A DNA stretch of 64,000 bases from Leptotrichia sp. oral taxon 215 str. W9775 (GCF_000469505.1 NZ_KI272860.1:152849-216848), one strand, 5' to 3'; shown: positions 18,320-26,917, counted from the first letter of the stretch. The notes: generated by a model not told the origin, from the letters alone. A program made the numbers and translations.

Positions 18320-19513
18320 CTAGTTCTGTTTAAAAAATTTTTGCATTAAAGATTCATATAAATTCTCCATTTCTTTTAATGACTTTTCGGCTTCAAACTT
18401 TAATTTATTTGTTTTCTCTACAAATTCTGCAAATTCATTTTGTAATTTTATCTCTGGTAAAGATATTTTTAATTTTTTAAAATCGCTCATAATAATTCTT
18501 GGCATTTTTGCACCAGATACTTTCATTTTTAAAAACTTAAGTACCGATTCTGAGGTTAAAACATTAAAAAGATAAATTCTATTAACCTCATTTCTTGGAA
18601 GAATAGGTATTAATTCACTTGTTCCTATTCCCTCTTCTAAAGGTAATACAACTTTATTCAAATAAGGTCTTAATTTAGAATATAATACATAATTTTCATC
18701 GAATGCTATTATTGAAGTAGGTATTTCAAATTTAGTTATCATTTTTTTCTTTATAATTTTACCAGTATTTTGCTCTATATCTTCTAAATTTAATAACCAA
18801 ATTAAATCATTACATTTCAAATATTTTGTTATATTTTTAGACTCAAAACTCGAAATTTTTTCCAAAAATTTCTGTTCCCAACCTTTTTCATTCCTAATCG
18901 GATCCCCAAACATCTCTATAAATCGGGATTTAACTAATTCATCAAATAAAAGTATTTGTTTTTCTCTTTTTTTTATCATATTTTTGATTTTATCTAATAT
19001 TTCCACTATTGCACTTTGTATTTTTATTTCTGGTAAAGGGACATACGTGTTTTTTATTAAATTTGATACTTGTAAATTTTGTATCCCTGTTGTTTTATTA
19101 TAAAATTTATGTACTCCTTTGTATTTATAATTATATAATAAAAATAACAATAAAAATCTACTATTTATTTTATTATCTTTAACTCTTAATGTCGTAGTAA
19201 AATTATTTGTTAAATATACATCATTAGGATCATTTTTATCGAAAAAAACAACTCTTCCAACAGGATTTAGATCAGTTCCACCAGATTTTTCTAAAATTAT
19301 ATCTCCATATTTTAATTTCTTCTTCTCACACTTTGTATATTCAATGTCTCTCAATGTAATATCTGAATAATCAATTTCTCCGTTATTAGTAAAATTTGTT
19401 GTTCTTATAACTTTTACTATATGTTGATTATTAACATCTGTAATTTCATTTCCCCATTCACCTGTGATTGGAGTTTCAATTAATTCAGCTAATTGGACTT
19501 TTCTATTCTCCAT
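18320..19513 (-). CDS. hsdS: Type I specificity subunit, full length
   Basis: A 397-aa HsdS with two target-recognition domains. TRD1 spans about residues 1-175 (ITGEWGNEITDV, KYGDIILEKSGGT, GIQNLQVSNL); a coiled-coil link contains KSRFIEMFGDPIRNEKGW; TRD2 follows (KLRPYLNKVVLP, VSGAKMPRI) and the protein ends with the conserved helix FEAEKSLKEMENLYESLMQK that contacts HsdM. Its ATG follows the hsdM TAG stop without any gap, so the two are translated together, and it is presumably the active specificity gene. It shares two repeats with the second hsdS 1.1 kb downstream. Which sequence it recognises cannot be read from the protein. Confidence 0.95.
   Translation of the reverse strand: MENRKVQLAELIETPITGEWGNEITDVNNQHIVKVIRTTNFTNNGEIDYSDITLRDIEYTKCEKKKLKYGDIILEKSGGTDLNPVGRVVFFDKNDPNDVYLTNNFTTTLRVKDNKINSRFLLLFLLYNYKYKGVHKFYNKTTGIQNLQVSNLIKNTYVPLPEIKIQSAIVEILDKIKNMIKKREKQILLFDELVKSRFIEMFGDPIRNEKGWEQKFLEKISSFESKNITKYLKCNDLIWLLNLEDIEQNTGKIIKKKMITKFEIPTSIIAFDENYVLYSKLRPYLNKVVLPLEEGIGTSELIPILPRNEVNRIYLFNVLTSESVLKFLKMKVSGAKMPRIIMSDFKKLKISLPEIKLQNEFAEFVEKTNKLKFEAEKSLKEMENLYESLMQKFFKQN
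18395..18442. repeat. 48-bp direct repeat, copy in full-length hsdS
   Basis: Identical to 16190-16237, same orientation. Recombination between the two would remove 2,205 bp, including the recombinase gene, and join the full-length hsdS in frame to the ATPase reading frame. Confidence 0.95.
18877..18928. repeat. 52-bp near-identical central repeat of hsdS, copy 2
   Basis: Partner of 16693-16744 (49 of 52 identical). It lies at the boundary of TRD1 and TRD2 in the full-length hsdS. Confidence 0.9.
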
Positions 19514-20965
19514 CTACTTCACCAACTTTTCAAGTTCTTCCAAACCTAATGTTATCTCTTTTTCTAGTTCTTTTATTTTTTTAATAATAACTTCAGGCTT
19601 TTCATAAACAATTTCTTCATATTCTATTTCCTTGTATTTATTTATTGATAAATCATAATCATTTTCAACGATTTCTTCTTTTGAAACAAAGAATGATTTT
19701 TCTGTTCTCTTTCTTTCATTTTCATTTTCTAAATTTGAAAATCTATTAATGATGTCCTCTATATCATTATCTTCTATTTTAGTTCTCTTATCATCTAATG
19801 AATATCCATCTGCCTGCATATCATAAAACCATACTTTGTCTGTTCCTCCAACACCTGTTTTCGTAAATAACAATACAGCTGTACTTACCCCTGCATAAGG
19901 TTTAAATACTCCACTTGGCATTGAAACAATTCCCTGTAAAGTATGATTTTCAATAATTTCTTTTCTTAACTGTTTGTGTGCATTACTTGTTCCAAATAAA
20001 ACTCCATCTGGTACAATAACAGCACATCTTCCGCCTTTTTTCAATATTCTTATCATAAGTGCTAAAAATAACAGTTCTGTCTTTTTTGTTTTCGTTACTT
20101 TTAAAATATCATCTGCAACTGTCTCTGCGTCTAATGAACCTTTAAATGGAGGATTTGCAAGAACTAAAGTATATTTTTCCTTATCTGTGTTTAATTTTGA
20201 TAGTGAATCTTTATAATCTATATTAGGATTTTCTATATCATGTAACATCATATTCATAGTACCTATTCTAAGCATAGTCGTATCCATATCATTTCCATAA
20301 AACATGTCATTCTGAAAATGCTTTTTTAATTCAGGAGAATTAAATATTTCATCATGATTCTTTCTTAAATATTCACCTGCTCCTACCAAAAATCCTGATG
20401 TCCCACACGCAGGATCAACTATTATATCTGTAGGTAATGGCTTAACAAGTTTTACCATCATATCTATAATATGTCTTGGCGTTCTAAATTGACCATTTGT
20501 TCCAGATGTTGCCAATTTTGATAGTAAATATTCATACAGATTTCCTTTTATGTCTCCTTCCAACTCTAAATTATTAATTCCTGTAACTATTTTTTCAAGC
20601 ATTTGAGGAGTAGGAATTTGAAAAATAGCATCTTTCATATATCTTGAAAATGATGAACTATTATCTTCATTTAAATTTTTTATAAATGGAAAAACTTCAT
20701 TTACTATTGTGTCGTACATTTCTTGTGCTTCAAATTCTTTAAAATGACTCCATCTTAAATTTTGCTGATTTTCATTAAAAATTATTTTAGGTTCTATCCC
20801 CAAAATATTTGCATCCATTTCTTCTCTTATTTGTTTATCATCTAATGATTTAATAAATATAAGATAAGTAAACTGTTCTATAACAGATAATGGATTCGTT
20901 ATTCCTCCAGTCCAAAATGTCTCCCAAATCTTATCTACTTTGTTTCTCAATTCTCCTGTAATCAT
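19514..20965 (-). CDS. hsdM: Type I DNA methyltransferase M subunit
   Basis: N6-adenine methyltransferase subunit that, with HsdS, protects the host's own sites and is needed for restriction. The N-terminal helical domain (ELRNKVDKIWETFWTGG) is followed by the SAM-binding motif I DPACGTSGFLVGA near residue 183 and the catalytic motif IV NPPF near 271; the C-terminus is a charged helix. 483 aa is the usual size. It is the first gene of the hsd locus, with a strong promoter 80-110 nt upstream. The start lacks a good ribosome-binding site (only TTGAGAA), while an AAAGGAG lies 40-50 nt upstream behind a hairpin. Confidence 0.96.
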   Translation of the reverse strand: MITGELRNKVDKIWETFWTGGITNPLSVIEQFTYLIFIKSLDDKQIREEMDANILGIEPKIIFNENQQNLRWSHFKEFEAQEMYDTIVNEVFPFIKNLNEDNSSSFSRYMKDAIFQIPTPQMLEKIVTGINNLELEGDIKGNLYEYLLSKLATSGTNGQFRTPRHIIDMMVKLVKPLPTDIIVDPACGTSGFLVGAGEYLRKNHDEIFNSPELKKHFQNDMFYGNDMDTTMLRIGTMNMMLHDIENPNIDYKDSLSKLNTDKEKYTLVLANPPFKGSLDAETVADDILKVTKTKKTELLFLALMIRILKKGGRCAVIVPDGVLFGTSNAHKQLRKEIIENHTLQGIVSMPSGVFKPYAGVSTAVLLFTKTGVGGTDKVWFYDMQADGYSLDDKRTKIEDNDIEDIINRFSNLENENERKRTEKSFFVSKEEIVENDYDLSINKYKEIEYEEIVYEKPEVIIKKIKELEKEITLGLEELEKLVK

Positions 20966-20974
20966 TTCTCAATT

Positions 20975-21008
20975 GTATGATAATATAAAAATTATATAAA
21001 TATCATAC
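20975..21008 (-). promoter_or_regulatory. Leader hairpin and short uORF before hsdM
   Basis: GTATGATA (20975-20982) and TATCATAC (21001-21008) form an 8-bp perfect inverted repeat with an 18-nt loop. On the - strand it follows an AAAGGAG and contains an ATG that opens a 4-codon ORF (MIFI). It may control access to the hsdM start or simply be an AT-rich palindrome. Confidence 0.45.
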
Positions 21009-21047
21009 TCTCCTTTCTATAGTTATTCTCCACTTTTAATTTATCTC

Positions 21048-21076
21048 AGTATAACAATACTAATCTAATTTGTCAA
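21048..21076 (-). promoter_or_regulatory. Promoter of the hsd locus
   Basis: TTGACA (21071-21076), 17-bp spacer, TATACT (21048-21053) on the - strand: a perfect -35 hexamer and a near-consensus -10. It lies 83 nt upstream of hsdM and probably drives the whole hsdM-to-hsdR run. Confidence 0.8.
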
Positions 21077-21170
21077 TTTTCCCTCCTGAAAAATTTGTTT
21101 TACAACTTTTCAATAATGGTATATAATGAGGATAAAACAAAATACATTAATTGTAGGAAAGGAAGTAAAG

Positions 21171-21662
21171 ATGAAAAAATTATTAGTTATCTTATCATTA
21201 TTTATGGTATTCATGTTTGGATACGGTAATACACTTGATATTAATGTTGAAAAAGGTTCTAAAGTTCCTAATTTTGAATTAAAGGACTTCAGAGCACAAA
21301 AAGTAAAAAGCAGAAAGTTTTTCAATAGCAGCAAACCTACTTTATTTGTGGTAGCAGCTGAATGGTGTCCTGATTGTCACGAAGAATTGCCTGCAGTTCA
21401 GAAATTCTACGACGAAAACAAGGATAGAGTAAATGTAGTTGTGGTATTTATAAGTAATAGAAGCTCCCTATTGGAGGCAAGAAAATTTGTTGAAAGTAAC
21501 AAATATACTTTCCCTGTTTTCTATGATTTTGACAAATCAATTGTAAATGGATTCAAAGTTAAGGGAGTACCATTCAACTTGAAAATAAGAAAATCTGTAA
21601 TTGAAGATATTTCTGAAGGAACTATGTCTCTTGAAGGATTAAACGAAATGTTTATGGATTAA
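21171..21662 (+). CDS. Secreted thioredoxin-like (TlpA/ResA-type) protein
   Basis: The product starts with the signal peptide MKKLLVILSLFMVFMFGYG and continues as a thioredoxin fold: VPNFELKDF, then VVAAEWCPDCHEELP with the redox pair CPDC near residue 67, then FPVFYDFDKSIVNGFKVKGVPF with the cis-proline loop (KGVPF). Such extracytoplasmic proteins reduce or shuffle disulfides. The signal may be uncut or a lipid-free anchor. The frame opens at 21126, but the ATG at 21171 is chosen: it has AGGAAG 6-7 nt upstream and begins the signal peptide exactly. It is transcribed divergently from the hsd locus and towards mleA. Confidence 0.86.
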   Translation: MKKLLVILSLFMVFMFGYGNTLDINVEKGSKVPNFELKDFRAQKVKSRKFFNSSKPTLFVVAAEWCPDCHEELPAVQKFYDENKDRVNVVVVFISNRSSLLEARKFVESNKYTFPVFYDFDKSIVNGFKVKGVPFNLKIRKSVIEDISEGTMSLEGLNEMFMD

Positions 21663-21670
21663 TAAAAAAT

Positions 21671-21699
21671 TTGGATTAAAAAAGTCCTAACAGTATAAT
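21671..21699 (+). promoter_or_regulatory. Promoter of the malolactic operon
   Basis: TTGGAT (21671-21676), 17-bp spacer, TATAAT (21694-21699). Transcription would start near 21706, directly before the hairpin at 21712-21759. Confidence 0.6.
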
Positions 21700-21711
21700 T
21701 TTATATAATAA

Positions 21712-21762
21712 AATACAGGAATTATCTACATTTATAAAAACTAGGTAACTTCCTGTATTTTT
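21712..21762 (+). terminator. Hairpin plus T-run in the mleA leader (terminator or attenuator)
   Basis: AATACAGGAA (21712-21721) pairs with TTCCTGTATT (21750-21759), 10 bp without mismatch, followed by a run of Ts. The loop is 28 nt. It lies 50 nt after the thioredoxin-like gene and ends 25 nt before mleA, downstream of the predicted mleA promoter. It could end the upstream transcript or control entry into mleA. Confidence 0.6.
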
Positions 21763-21786
21763 ATAAATATATAAGGAGATGGGAAT

Positions 21787-23427
21787 ATGAAAAAAGCGTA
21801 CGAAATTTTAAACAATCCTTTTTTAAACAAAGGAACTGCCTTCACAAAGGAAGAACGTAAAAAATTTGGATTAATGGGGCTTCTTCCACCATATGTTCAG
21901 ACTATTGAAGAACAGGCGGAACAAGCCTATGGACAATTCCAGAAGAAAAGTCCACTTATTGAAAAACGTCATTTTTTAATGGAAATTTTCAATACTAACA
22001 GAACATTATTCTACTACTTATTCAGTCAGCATGTTGTAGAATTTATGCCTATTGTTTATGATCCTGTAATTGCAGAAAGTATTGAAAATTACAGTGAATT
22101 ATTTGTAAATCCACAAAATGCAGCTTTCCTTTCAATAGATGAACCTGAAAGTATGGAAGAGACATTAAAAAATGCAGCAGACGGGAGAGAAATACAGCTT
22201 ATTGTAGTTACTGATGCTGAAGGAATATTAGGAATTGGAGATTGGGGAACAAACGGTGTTGATATTTCTGTAGGAAAACTTATGGTTTATACTGCAGCAG
22301 CAGGAATAAATCCTGAAAGTGTCCTTCCTGTTGTCCTTGATGTGGGAACAAACCGTGAGTCTTTACTTAACGATCCTCTTTACCTTGGAAACCGTCATAA
22401 TCGTATAAGAGGTGACAGATACTATGATTTTATTGATAAATTTGTTCAGACTGTAGAAAAATTATTTCCTAAACTTTATCTCCACTGGGAAGATTTTGGC
22501 CGTTCAAATGCTGCAAATATATTAAATAAGTATAAGGAAAACATAGCTACCTTTAATGATGATATTCAAGGAACAGGAATTATAACACTGGCAGGAATCT
22601 TAGGAGGACTTAAAATTAGCGGTGAAAAACTTACTAATCAGAAATATATGTGTTTTGGTGCCGGAACAGCTGGTGCAGGAATTACAAGACGTATTTTTGA
22701 TGAAATGGTTCAGGAAGGACTTTCAGAAGAAGAAGCATACAAAAGATTTTATATGGTAGATAAACAGGGACTTTTATTTGATGATATGGATGACCTTACA
22801 CCTGAACAGAAACCTTTTGCACGTAAGCGTTCTGAATTTCCTAATGCAGATGAACTGACTAACCTTACTGCCGCAGTAAAGGCTGTACATCCTACAATTT
22901 TAGTTGGAACTTCTACTGTTCCTGGAACATTTACTAAGGAAATCGTACAGGAAATGGCTTCCTATAAAGAACGTCCTATAATATTTCCTTTAAGTAATCC
23001 TACTAAGCTGGCAGAAGCTACAGCTCAGGATTTACTCGAATGGACTGACGGAAAAGCTCTTATAGCTACAGGAATTCCATATGACCCTATTGAATTTAAA
23101 GGAATTACGTATGAAATCGGGCAAGCAAACAATGCTTTGATTTATCCTGGATTAGGATTGGGAGTACTGGCATCAGAAGCAAGAATTCTGACTGATAAAA
23201 TGATTTCAGCTGCAGCTCATTCACTTGGAGGAATTGTAGATACTTCTAAGCCTGGAGCAGCTGTACTTCCACCTGTATCTAAATTAACTGAATTTTCAGA
23301 AACAGTTGCATTAGCAGTTGGAAAATGTGCTCTGGAAGAAAAACTGAATAAAAAACCTGTTGATGACATAGAAAAGGCAATAAAAGCTTTAAAATGGAAA
23401 GCGGAATATAATGAAATTAAAAAATAG
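21787..23427 (+). CDS. mleA: Malolactic enzyme (malic enzyme family)
   Basis: Probably converts L-malate to L-lactate and CO2 with bound NAD, a cytoplasmic step that consumes protons and helps acid tolerance; NAD-malic enzyme (malate to pyruvate) is the alternative. The 546-aa protein closely follows the malolactic enzymes I remember from lactic acid bacteria: ILNNPFLNKGTAFTKEER at the start, LFSQHVVEFMPIVYDPVIA, LIVVTDAEGILGIGDWG, LHWEDFGRSNAANILNKYK, FNDDIQGTG and the NAD-binding FGAGTAGAGI. AAGGAG lies 8 nt before the ATG. The malate carrier gene follows 9 nt downstream, which supports the malolactic role. Confidence 0.9.
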   Translation: MKKAYEILNNPFLNKGTAFTKEERKKFGLMGLLPPYVQTIEEQAEQAYGQFQKKSPLIEKRHFLMEIFNTNRTLFYYLFSQHVVEFMPIVYDPVIAESIENYSELFVNPQNAAFLSIDEPESMEETLKNAADGREIQLIVVTDAEGILGIGDWGTNGVDISVGKLMVYTAAAGINPESVLPVVLDVGTNRESLLNDPLYLGNRHNRIRGDRYYDFIDKFVQTVEKLFPKLYLHWEDFGRSNAANILNKYKENIATFNDDIQGTGIITLAGILGGLKISGEKLTNQKYMCFGAGTAGAGITRRIFDEMVQEGLSEEEAYKRFYMVDKQGLLFDDMDDLTPEQKPFARKRSEFPNADELTNLTAAVKAVHPTILVGTSTVPGTFTKEIVQEMASYKERPIIFPLSNPTKLAEATAQDLLEWTDGKALIATGIPYDPIEFKGITYEIGQANNALIYPGLGLGVLASEARILTDKMISAAAHSLGGIVDTSKPGAAVLPPVSKLTEFSETVALAVGKCALEEKLNKKPVDDIEKAIKALKWKAEYNEIKK

Positions 23428-23436
23428 GAGGGTTCT

Positions 23437-24387
23437 ATGGCTTTTCTTACTTCACTAGAAAGTATACTTTCTATAATTTTAATTATTCTATTAGGATATA
23501 TTTTAAAAGAAAAAAAATGGTTTGATGATGGTTTTAGCAGCAATGTATCAAGATTGATTATGAATGTTGCCTTACCTGCTTCTATTTTTGTTTCTGTCCT
23601 TAAATACCTGACAATTGAAAAACTTATTTCATTATCCGGAGGATTGATTTATACATTTTTATCTGTAATTATGGGATATATCATTGCATGGATAATGGTA
23701 AAAATACTTAAAGTTAAATCTGGTAGAAGAGGTACCTTTATAAATACTGTTGTTAATGCAAATACTATATTCATTGGATTGCCATTGAATATAGCGCTTT
23801 TTGGAAATGAAAGTTTACCTTATTTCCTAGTATATTATATAACTAATACAGTTTCTACATGGGCTTTTGGAGTTATACTTATTGAAAATGATAATCCTGA
23901 AAAAACTAAAACAAAAAAAGGATTTAATTGGAAAAAACTTTTACCTCCACCTTTACTAGGATTTCTAGTTGCCCTTATATTCCTTGTATTTAAAATTCCA
24001 GTGCCAGATTTTATACATTCTGCACTTACTTATACCGGAAATATTGTCACTCCACTTTCATTAATATATATTGGAATTGTATTATCAGATGCGGGATTAA
24101 AAAGTATTCATTTTGATAAAGATACTATTTTTGCACTTCTAGGAAGATTTATAATGTCACCTTGTATAATGGTCATACTAATAATTTTAGGAACAAAAAT
24201 ATCAGGAACAATGCCTGCACTTGAGAGCAAGACCTACATAATACAAGCTTCTGCTCCAGCACTGGCAGTGTTACCTATATTGGCAAACGAGTCAAATGGA
24301 GACGTAAAATATGCAACAAATGTAGTCACTACAAGTACTGTATTATTTGCTATTGTAGTTGCTGTCATAACAAGTTTATTTAAATAG
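23437..24387 (+). CDS. mleP: Malate permease, auxin efflux carrier family
   Basis: A 316-aa integral membrane carrier of the AEC family, with about ten hydrophobic helices in two halves. Features include LIMNVALPASIFVSV in the first half, VVNANTIFIGLPLNIALFG and TPLSLIYIGIVLSDAGL in the second, and QASAPALAVLPILANESNGD near the end. By position directly after mleA (9-nt gap, AGGAGG ribosome-binding site) it most likely imports malate and may exchange it for lactate, as MleP does in lactic acid bacteria. Substrate is inferred from context. A strong terminator follows. Confidence 0.88.
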   Translation: MAFLTSLESILSIILIILLGYILKEKKWFDDGFSSNVSRLIMNVALPASIFVSVLKYLTIEKLISLSGGLIYTFLSVIMGYIIAWIMVKILKVKSGRRGTFINTVVNANTIFIGLPLNIALFGNESLPYFLVYYITNTVSTWAFGVILIENDNPEKTKTKKGFNWKKLLPPPLLGFLVALIFLVFKIPVPDFIHSALTYTGNIVTPLSLIYIGIVLSDAGLKSIHFDKDTIFALLGRFIMSPCIMVILIILGTKISGTMPALESKTYIIQASAPALAVLPILANESNGDVKYATNVVTTSTVLFAIVVAVITSLFK

Positions 24388-24429
24388 TATAAAATGTAAT
24401 TTAAACTGACTGAAATAAAGCAAAAAATT

Positions 24430-24472
24430 AAGAACATATCTTTTAAATTCATATTTATCAAGATATGTTCTT
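24430..24472. terminator. Bidirectional terminator between convergent genes
   Basis: AAGAACATATCTT (24430-24442) and AAGATATGTTCTT (24460-24472) are perfect 13-bp arms with a 17-nt loop, A-rich on the left and T-rich on the right. It ends the mleA-mleP transcript on the + strand and the metallopeptidase operon on the - strand. Confidence 0.88.
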
Positions 24473-24487
24473 TCTATTTTCTCTTTT

Positions 24488-25177
24488 TTAATAATAATGT
24501 TTTGCATTTAACATTTTCTCAGCCTTTTTGTAATTTGGCATATAATTTTCCACGTAATTGTAAAATCCTTTTCCATGATTAGGATATTTCAGGTGTGCAA
24601 GTTCATGTAATACAACATATTCAATCTCAAATGGAGTTCTTTTTACTAGTTCTGTATTAAGATTTATATATCTTTTATTATAGTTACACGATCCCCATCT
24701 TGTCTTCATTGGCTTGATTGACAGATGTTCTATACTTTCACCAAGAATTTTAAGCCATTTATCCACAACATCAGGAAATAATTTTCTGGCACATTCAAAA
24801 TACCATTTATCCATTATTTTCTTTTTATTTTCAACATTTTCACTATTTGTTACGAGTAATATTTCATTAGTTTCCCTGTTCAAGCTTACTCTGTTTACAT
24901 TTCCTATTCTTACTTTTAAAACATACTCCCTACCAGCTAATTTATGTATTTCACCAGTTATATATTCATACTCCTTCTGCTGTGATTTTGCATTTTCCAC
25001 CTTATTCAGCACTTTTTTTATCCATTCTTCCTTTGAACGTATAAAATTTTCTATGTAACTGCTATGCAGATTTAAAGGTGCTGAGATATAAACTTCCATA
25101 TTCTGATTTATCCTCAGGTTTATATTTTTTACTTTTTTTCTATGGATATCATATCCCAGAATTTTTTCTATCTTCAT
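24488..25177 (-). CDS. YgjP/DUF45-like metallopeptidase
   Basis: A 229-aa protein of the YgjP-like (DUF45, M48-related) family. The zinc motif HELAH lies in VVLHELAHLKYPNHGKGFYN near residue 190, preceded by MKTRWGSCNYNKRYINLN, a conserved block in this family. The N-terminal half is mostly beta, including a KVRIGNVNRVSLN stretch. No signal peptide, so cytoplasmic. The biological substrate is unknown; members are often found next to restriction or DNA-processing genes, which is not the case here. Its start overlaps the stop of the small upstream gene by 4 nt, so the pair is co-translated. Confidence 0.85.
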   Translation of the reverse strand: MKIEKILGYDIHRKKVKNINLRINQNMEVYISAPLNLHSSYIENFIRSKEEWIKKVLNKVENAKSQQKEYEYITGEIHKLAGREYVLKVRIGNVNRVSLNRETNEILLVTNSENVENKKKIMDKWYFECARKLFPDVVDKWLKILGESIEHLSIKPMKTRWGSCNYNKRYINLNTELVKRTPFEIEYVVLHELAHLKYPNHGKGFYNYVENYMPNYKKAEKMLNAKHYY

Positions 25178-25605
25178 TTGTTACCTTTCTGTTTTTCCTT
25201 ATAATTCTCTATTTCCTTATCCATTATTGCAGAAATATTTATCCCCATCGGGGCATTTTTTAGAAACTTGTCATACATTTCAGGATTATTTTCTTTACAG
25301 CTTTTAAAAAATAATATTATATTTTCCTTTTTCTGAAGTCTTACGGCATAATCATCTTCAAGAATAATAAATAATGTCAATTTGTCAAATTCATCATTTT
25401 TTATAATCATTCTTGTGAAAAACACTGTCTTTATTTCATCCAGTCTGAAATAAATTTCCTTTTTTGAGAATTTCATCAGATATGTATATATAAATTCCCC
25501 TTCCAGTTCCTCCAGCTTTTCAAATTTCAGCTTTATTTTTTTATGCATTCTTCTTATCAGAAAATATATAATAAAGTATAAAAGTATAAAATTTACTATT
25601 CTCAT
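25174..25605 (-). CDS. Small membrane-anchored protein of unknown function
   Basis: A 143-aa protein with one N-terminal hydrophobic helix (IVNFILLYFIIYFLI) followed by a positively charged stretch, so the rest probably faces the cytoplasm. The remainder is a mixed alpha/beta region (FRLDEIKTVFFTRMIIKN, LFIILEDDYAVRLQK) that looks like a PH-like or bPH fold, a weak guess. AGAGGT precedes the ATG. It overlaps the metallopeptidase gene by 4 nt and follows the NUDIX gene by 18 nt. Confidence 0.7.
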   Translation of the reverse strand: MRIVNFILLYFIIYFLIRRMHKKIKLKFEKLEELEGEFIYTYLMKFSKKEIYFRLDEIKTVFFTRMIIKNDEFDKLTLFIILEDDYAVRLQKKENIILFFKSCKENNPEMYDKFLKNAPMGINISAIMDKEIENYKEKQKGNK

Positions 25606-25623
25606 TATGACCTCTCTCTGATA

Positions 25624-26115
25624 TTATTTTGAAAAATAAATAACTCCAAACAATGTTTTCATATCGTTAGATTTCTCAACAATATCCTTTACATTTATCC
25701 ATTCAACTACAATTTCTTCCCCTTCATCCAAAGAAAGTTCTTTTGGTTTTATCGAATCTGACTTCAATCTTGCACTGAAAAAGAAAAGATTTTCCGTAGT
25801 GTATCCCGGAGAAACAAACAGTCCCTTCTTAAGTTCTTCAAAATCTGTAATATCTTCCTCAGTATAACCAGTTTCCTCTCTCAGTTCCCTAAATGCCGCT
25901 GTTCTTGGATCTTCTCCCGCATCTATAAGTCCTGCAACCACTTCAAGAGTATAATCCTTCGGTCCCGGTCTAAACTGCTTTACAAGTATTACTTTTTCCT
26001 TTGTTTCATTAAACAGTACAAAACATACTGCATGTGACTTATCTAAATATTCCAGTGTTATCCCTGTTGTAGGATGTATCATTTTTGCACCCTTTAAAAA
26101 TCTGAAATTTTCCAT
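25624..26115 (-). CDS. NUDIX hydrolase, ADP-ribose pyrophosphatase type
   Basis: Cleaves nucleoside diphosphate sugars such as ADP-ribose. The NUDIX box is complete: a Gly in AGLIDAG, then GEDPRTAAFRELREETGY with the metal-binding REXXEE core. LVKQFRPGPKDYTLEVVAG before it and LFVSPGYTTENLFFFSA after it match the ADP-ribose group. The start is placed at the ATG at 26115, which has AAAGGAA 8 nt upstream and gives a 163-aa protein; the longer frame to 26163 would overlap the PHP gene and adds an unlikely basic peptide. It follows the PHP gene and probably shares its transcript. Confidence 0.9.
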   Translation of the reverse strand: MENFRFLKGAKMIHPTTGITLEYLDKSHAVCFVLFNETKEKVILVKQFRPGPKDYTLEVVAGLIDAGEDPRTAAFRELREETGYTEEDITDFEELKKGLFVSPGYTTENLFFFSARLKSDSIKPKELSLDEGEEIVVEWINVKDIVEKSNDMKTLFGVIYFSK

Positions 26116-26146
26116 TTTGTATTCCTTTCTTTTTACAGTTATTCTA

Positions 26147-26917
26147 TTAAAATATACTCTCAATCACATTCAATCCCAATTCTTTTGCAAACTCCCTCGC
26201 CAATTCCATAGCCTTGTCTTCCATTTCCATGAAATCATGCGTATCAGAGCCTATTATTGTACGAATATTATATTTTGCAGCTATTTCCCAGAATTCCTTA
26301 TATGGATACATATATCTGTCCCAATCCGGATGTCTCACTAATGTCTTTCTTATTCCATTGGCATTTACTTCTAATGGAACATCATGTTTCTCAGCCGCCT
26401 TGCATATCATATGTGCCGCTTCAATACAGCTTTCTGTCCAGTTTCTATAATTTACCATATATAAATCAGGATGAGCTATATAATCAAAATTTCCTGATTC
26501 TATTGCTTCCACCATATATTTTCCATATGCCAGCACATGACTATCTTCCTTAATATTCCAGGCATTATAAATCTTGCTTTCCCCTTCAATTCTGAAGGCA
26601 TGAAGTCCCAATATGAGATAATCCAGCTTCCCTTTAAGTTCCTTATAATATTCCTGCCATTCAGGAAAATATTCTATTTCAAGAGATTTGTATATTTTTA
26701 TTTTATCTCCGTATTTTTTCTGAGCTTCTTCTATTTCCAGAAGATATTCCTCAAGTTCTTCTATTTTCATTCTGTCCTGATAATAATCAGGTACAGGTGA
26801 ATGGTCTGATATTCCCAGTTCAGAATATCCCTCATTTATGGCAACCTTTACATAATCTTCTACATTTCCAACGGCGTGCCCACATCTATAATTATGTGTA
26901 TGAAAATTTGTTTTCAT
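26147..26917 (-). CDS. PHP-domain phosphoesterase (histidinol-phosphatase-like)
   Basis: A 256-aa metal-dependent phosphoesterase of the PHP superfamily. The N-terminal motif NFHTHNYRCGHA gives the first metal ligands; GISDHSPVP, a mid-protein YIAHPDLY and the final TIIGSDTHD supply the others, the same order as in HisK. There is no other histidine-biosynthesis gene nearby, so the actual substrate is uncertain. AAGGAT precedes the ATG. A second, distantly similar PHP protein lies at 50.2 kb. Confidence 0.86.
   Translation of the reverse strand: MKTNFHTHNYRCGHAVGNVEDYVKVAINEGYSELGISDHSPVPDYYQDRMKIEELEEYLLEIEEAQKKYGDKIKIYKSLEIEYFPEWQEYYKELKGKLDYLILGLHAFRIEGESKIYNAWNIKEDSHVLAYGKYMVEAIESGNFDYIAHPDLYMVNYRNWTESCIEAAHMICKAAEKHDVPLEVNANGIRKTLVRHPDWDRYMYPYKEFWEIAAKYNIRTIIGSDTHDFMEMEDKAMELAREFAKELGLNVIESIF

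Noticed and set aside
21110..21334. 74-codon - strand ORF opposite the thioredoxin-like gene
   Set aside because: Antisense shadow of the signal peptide region with no ribosome-binding site.
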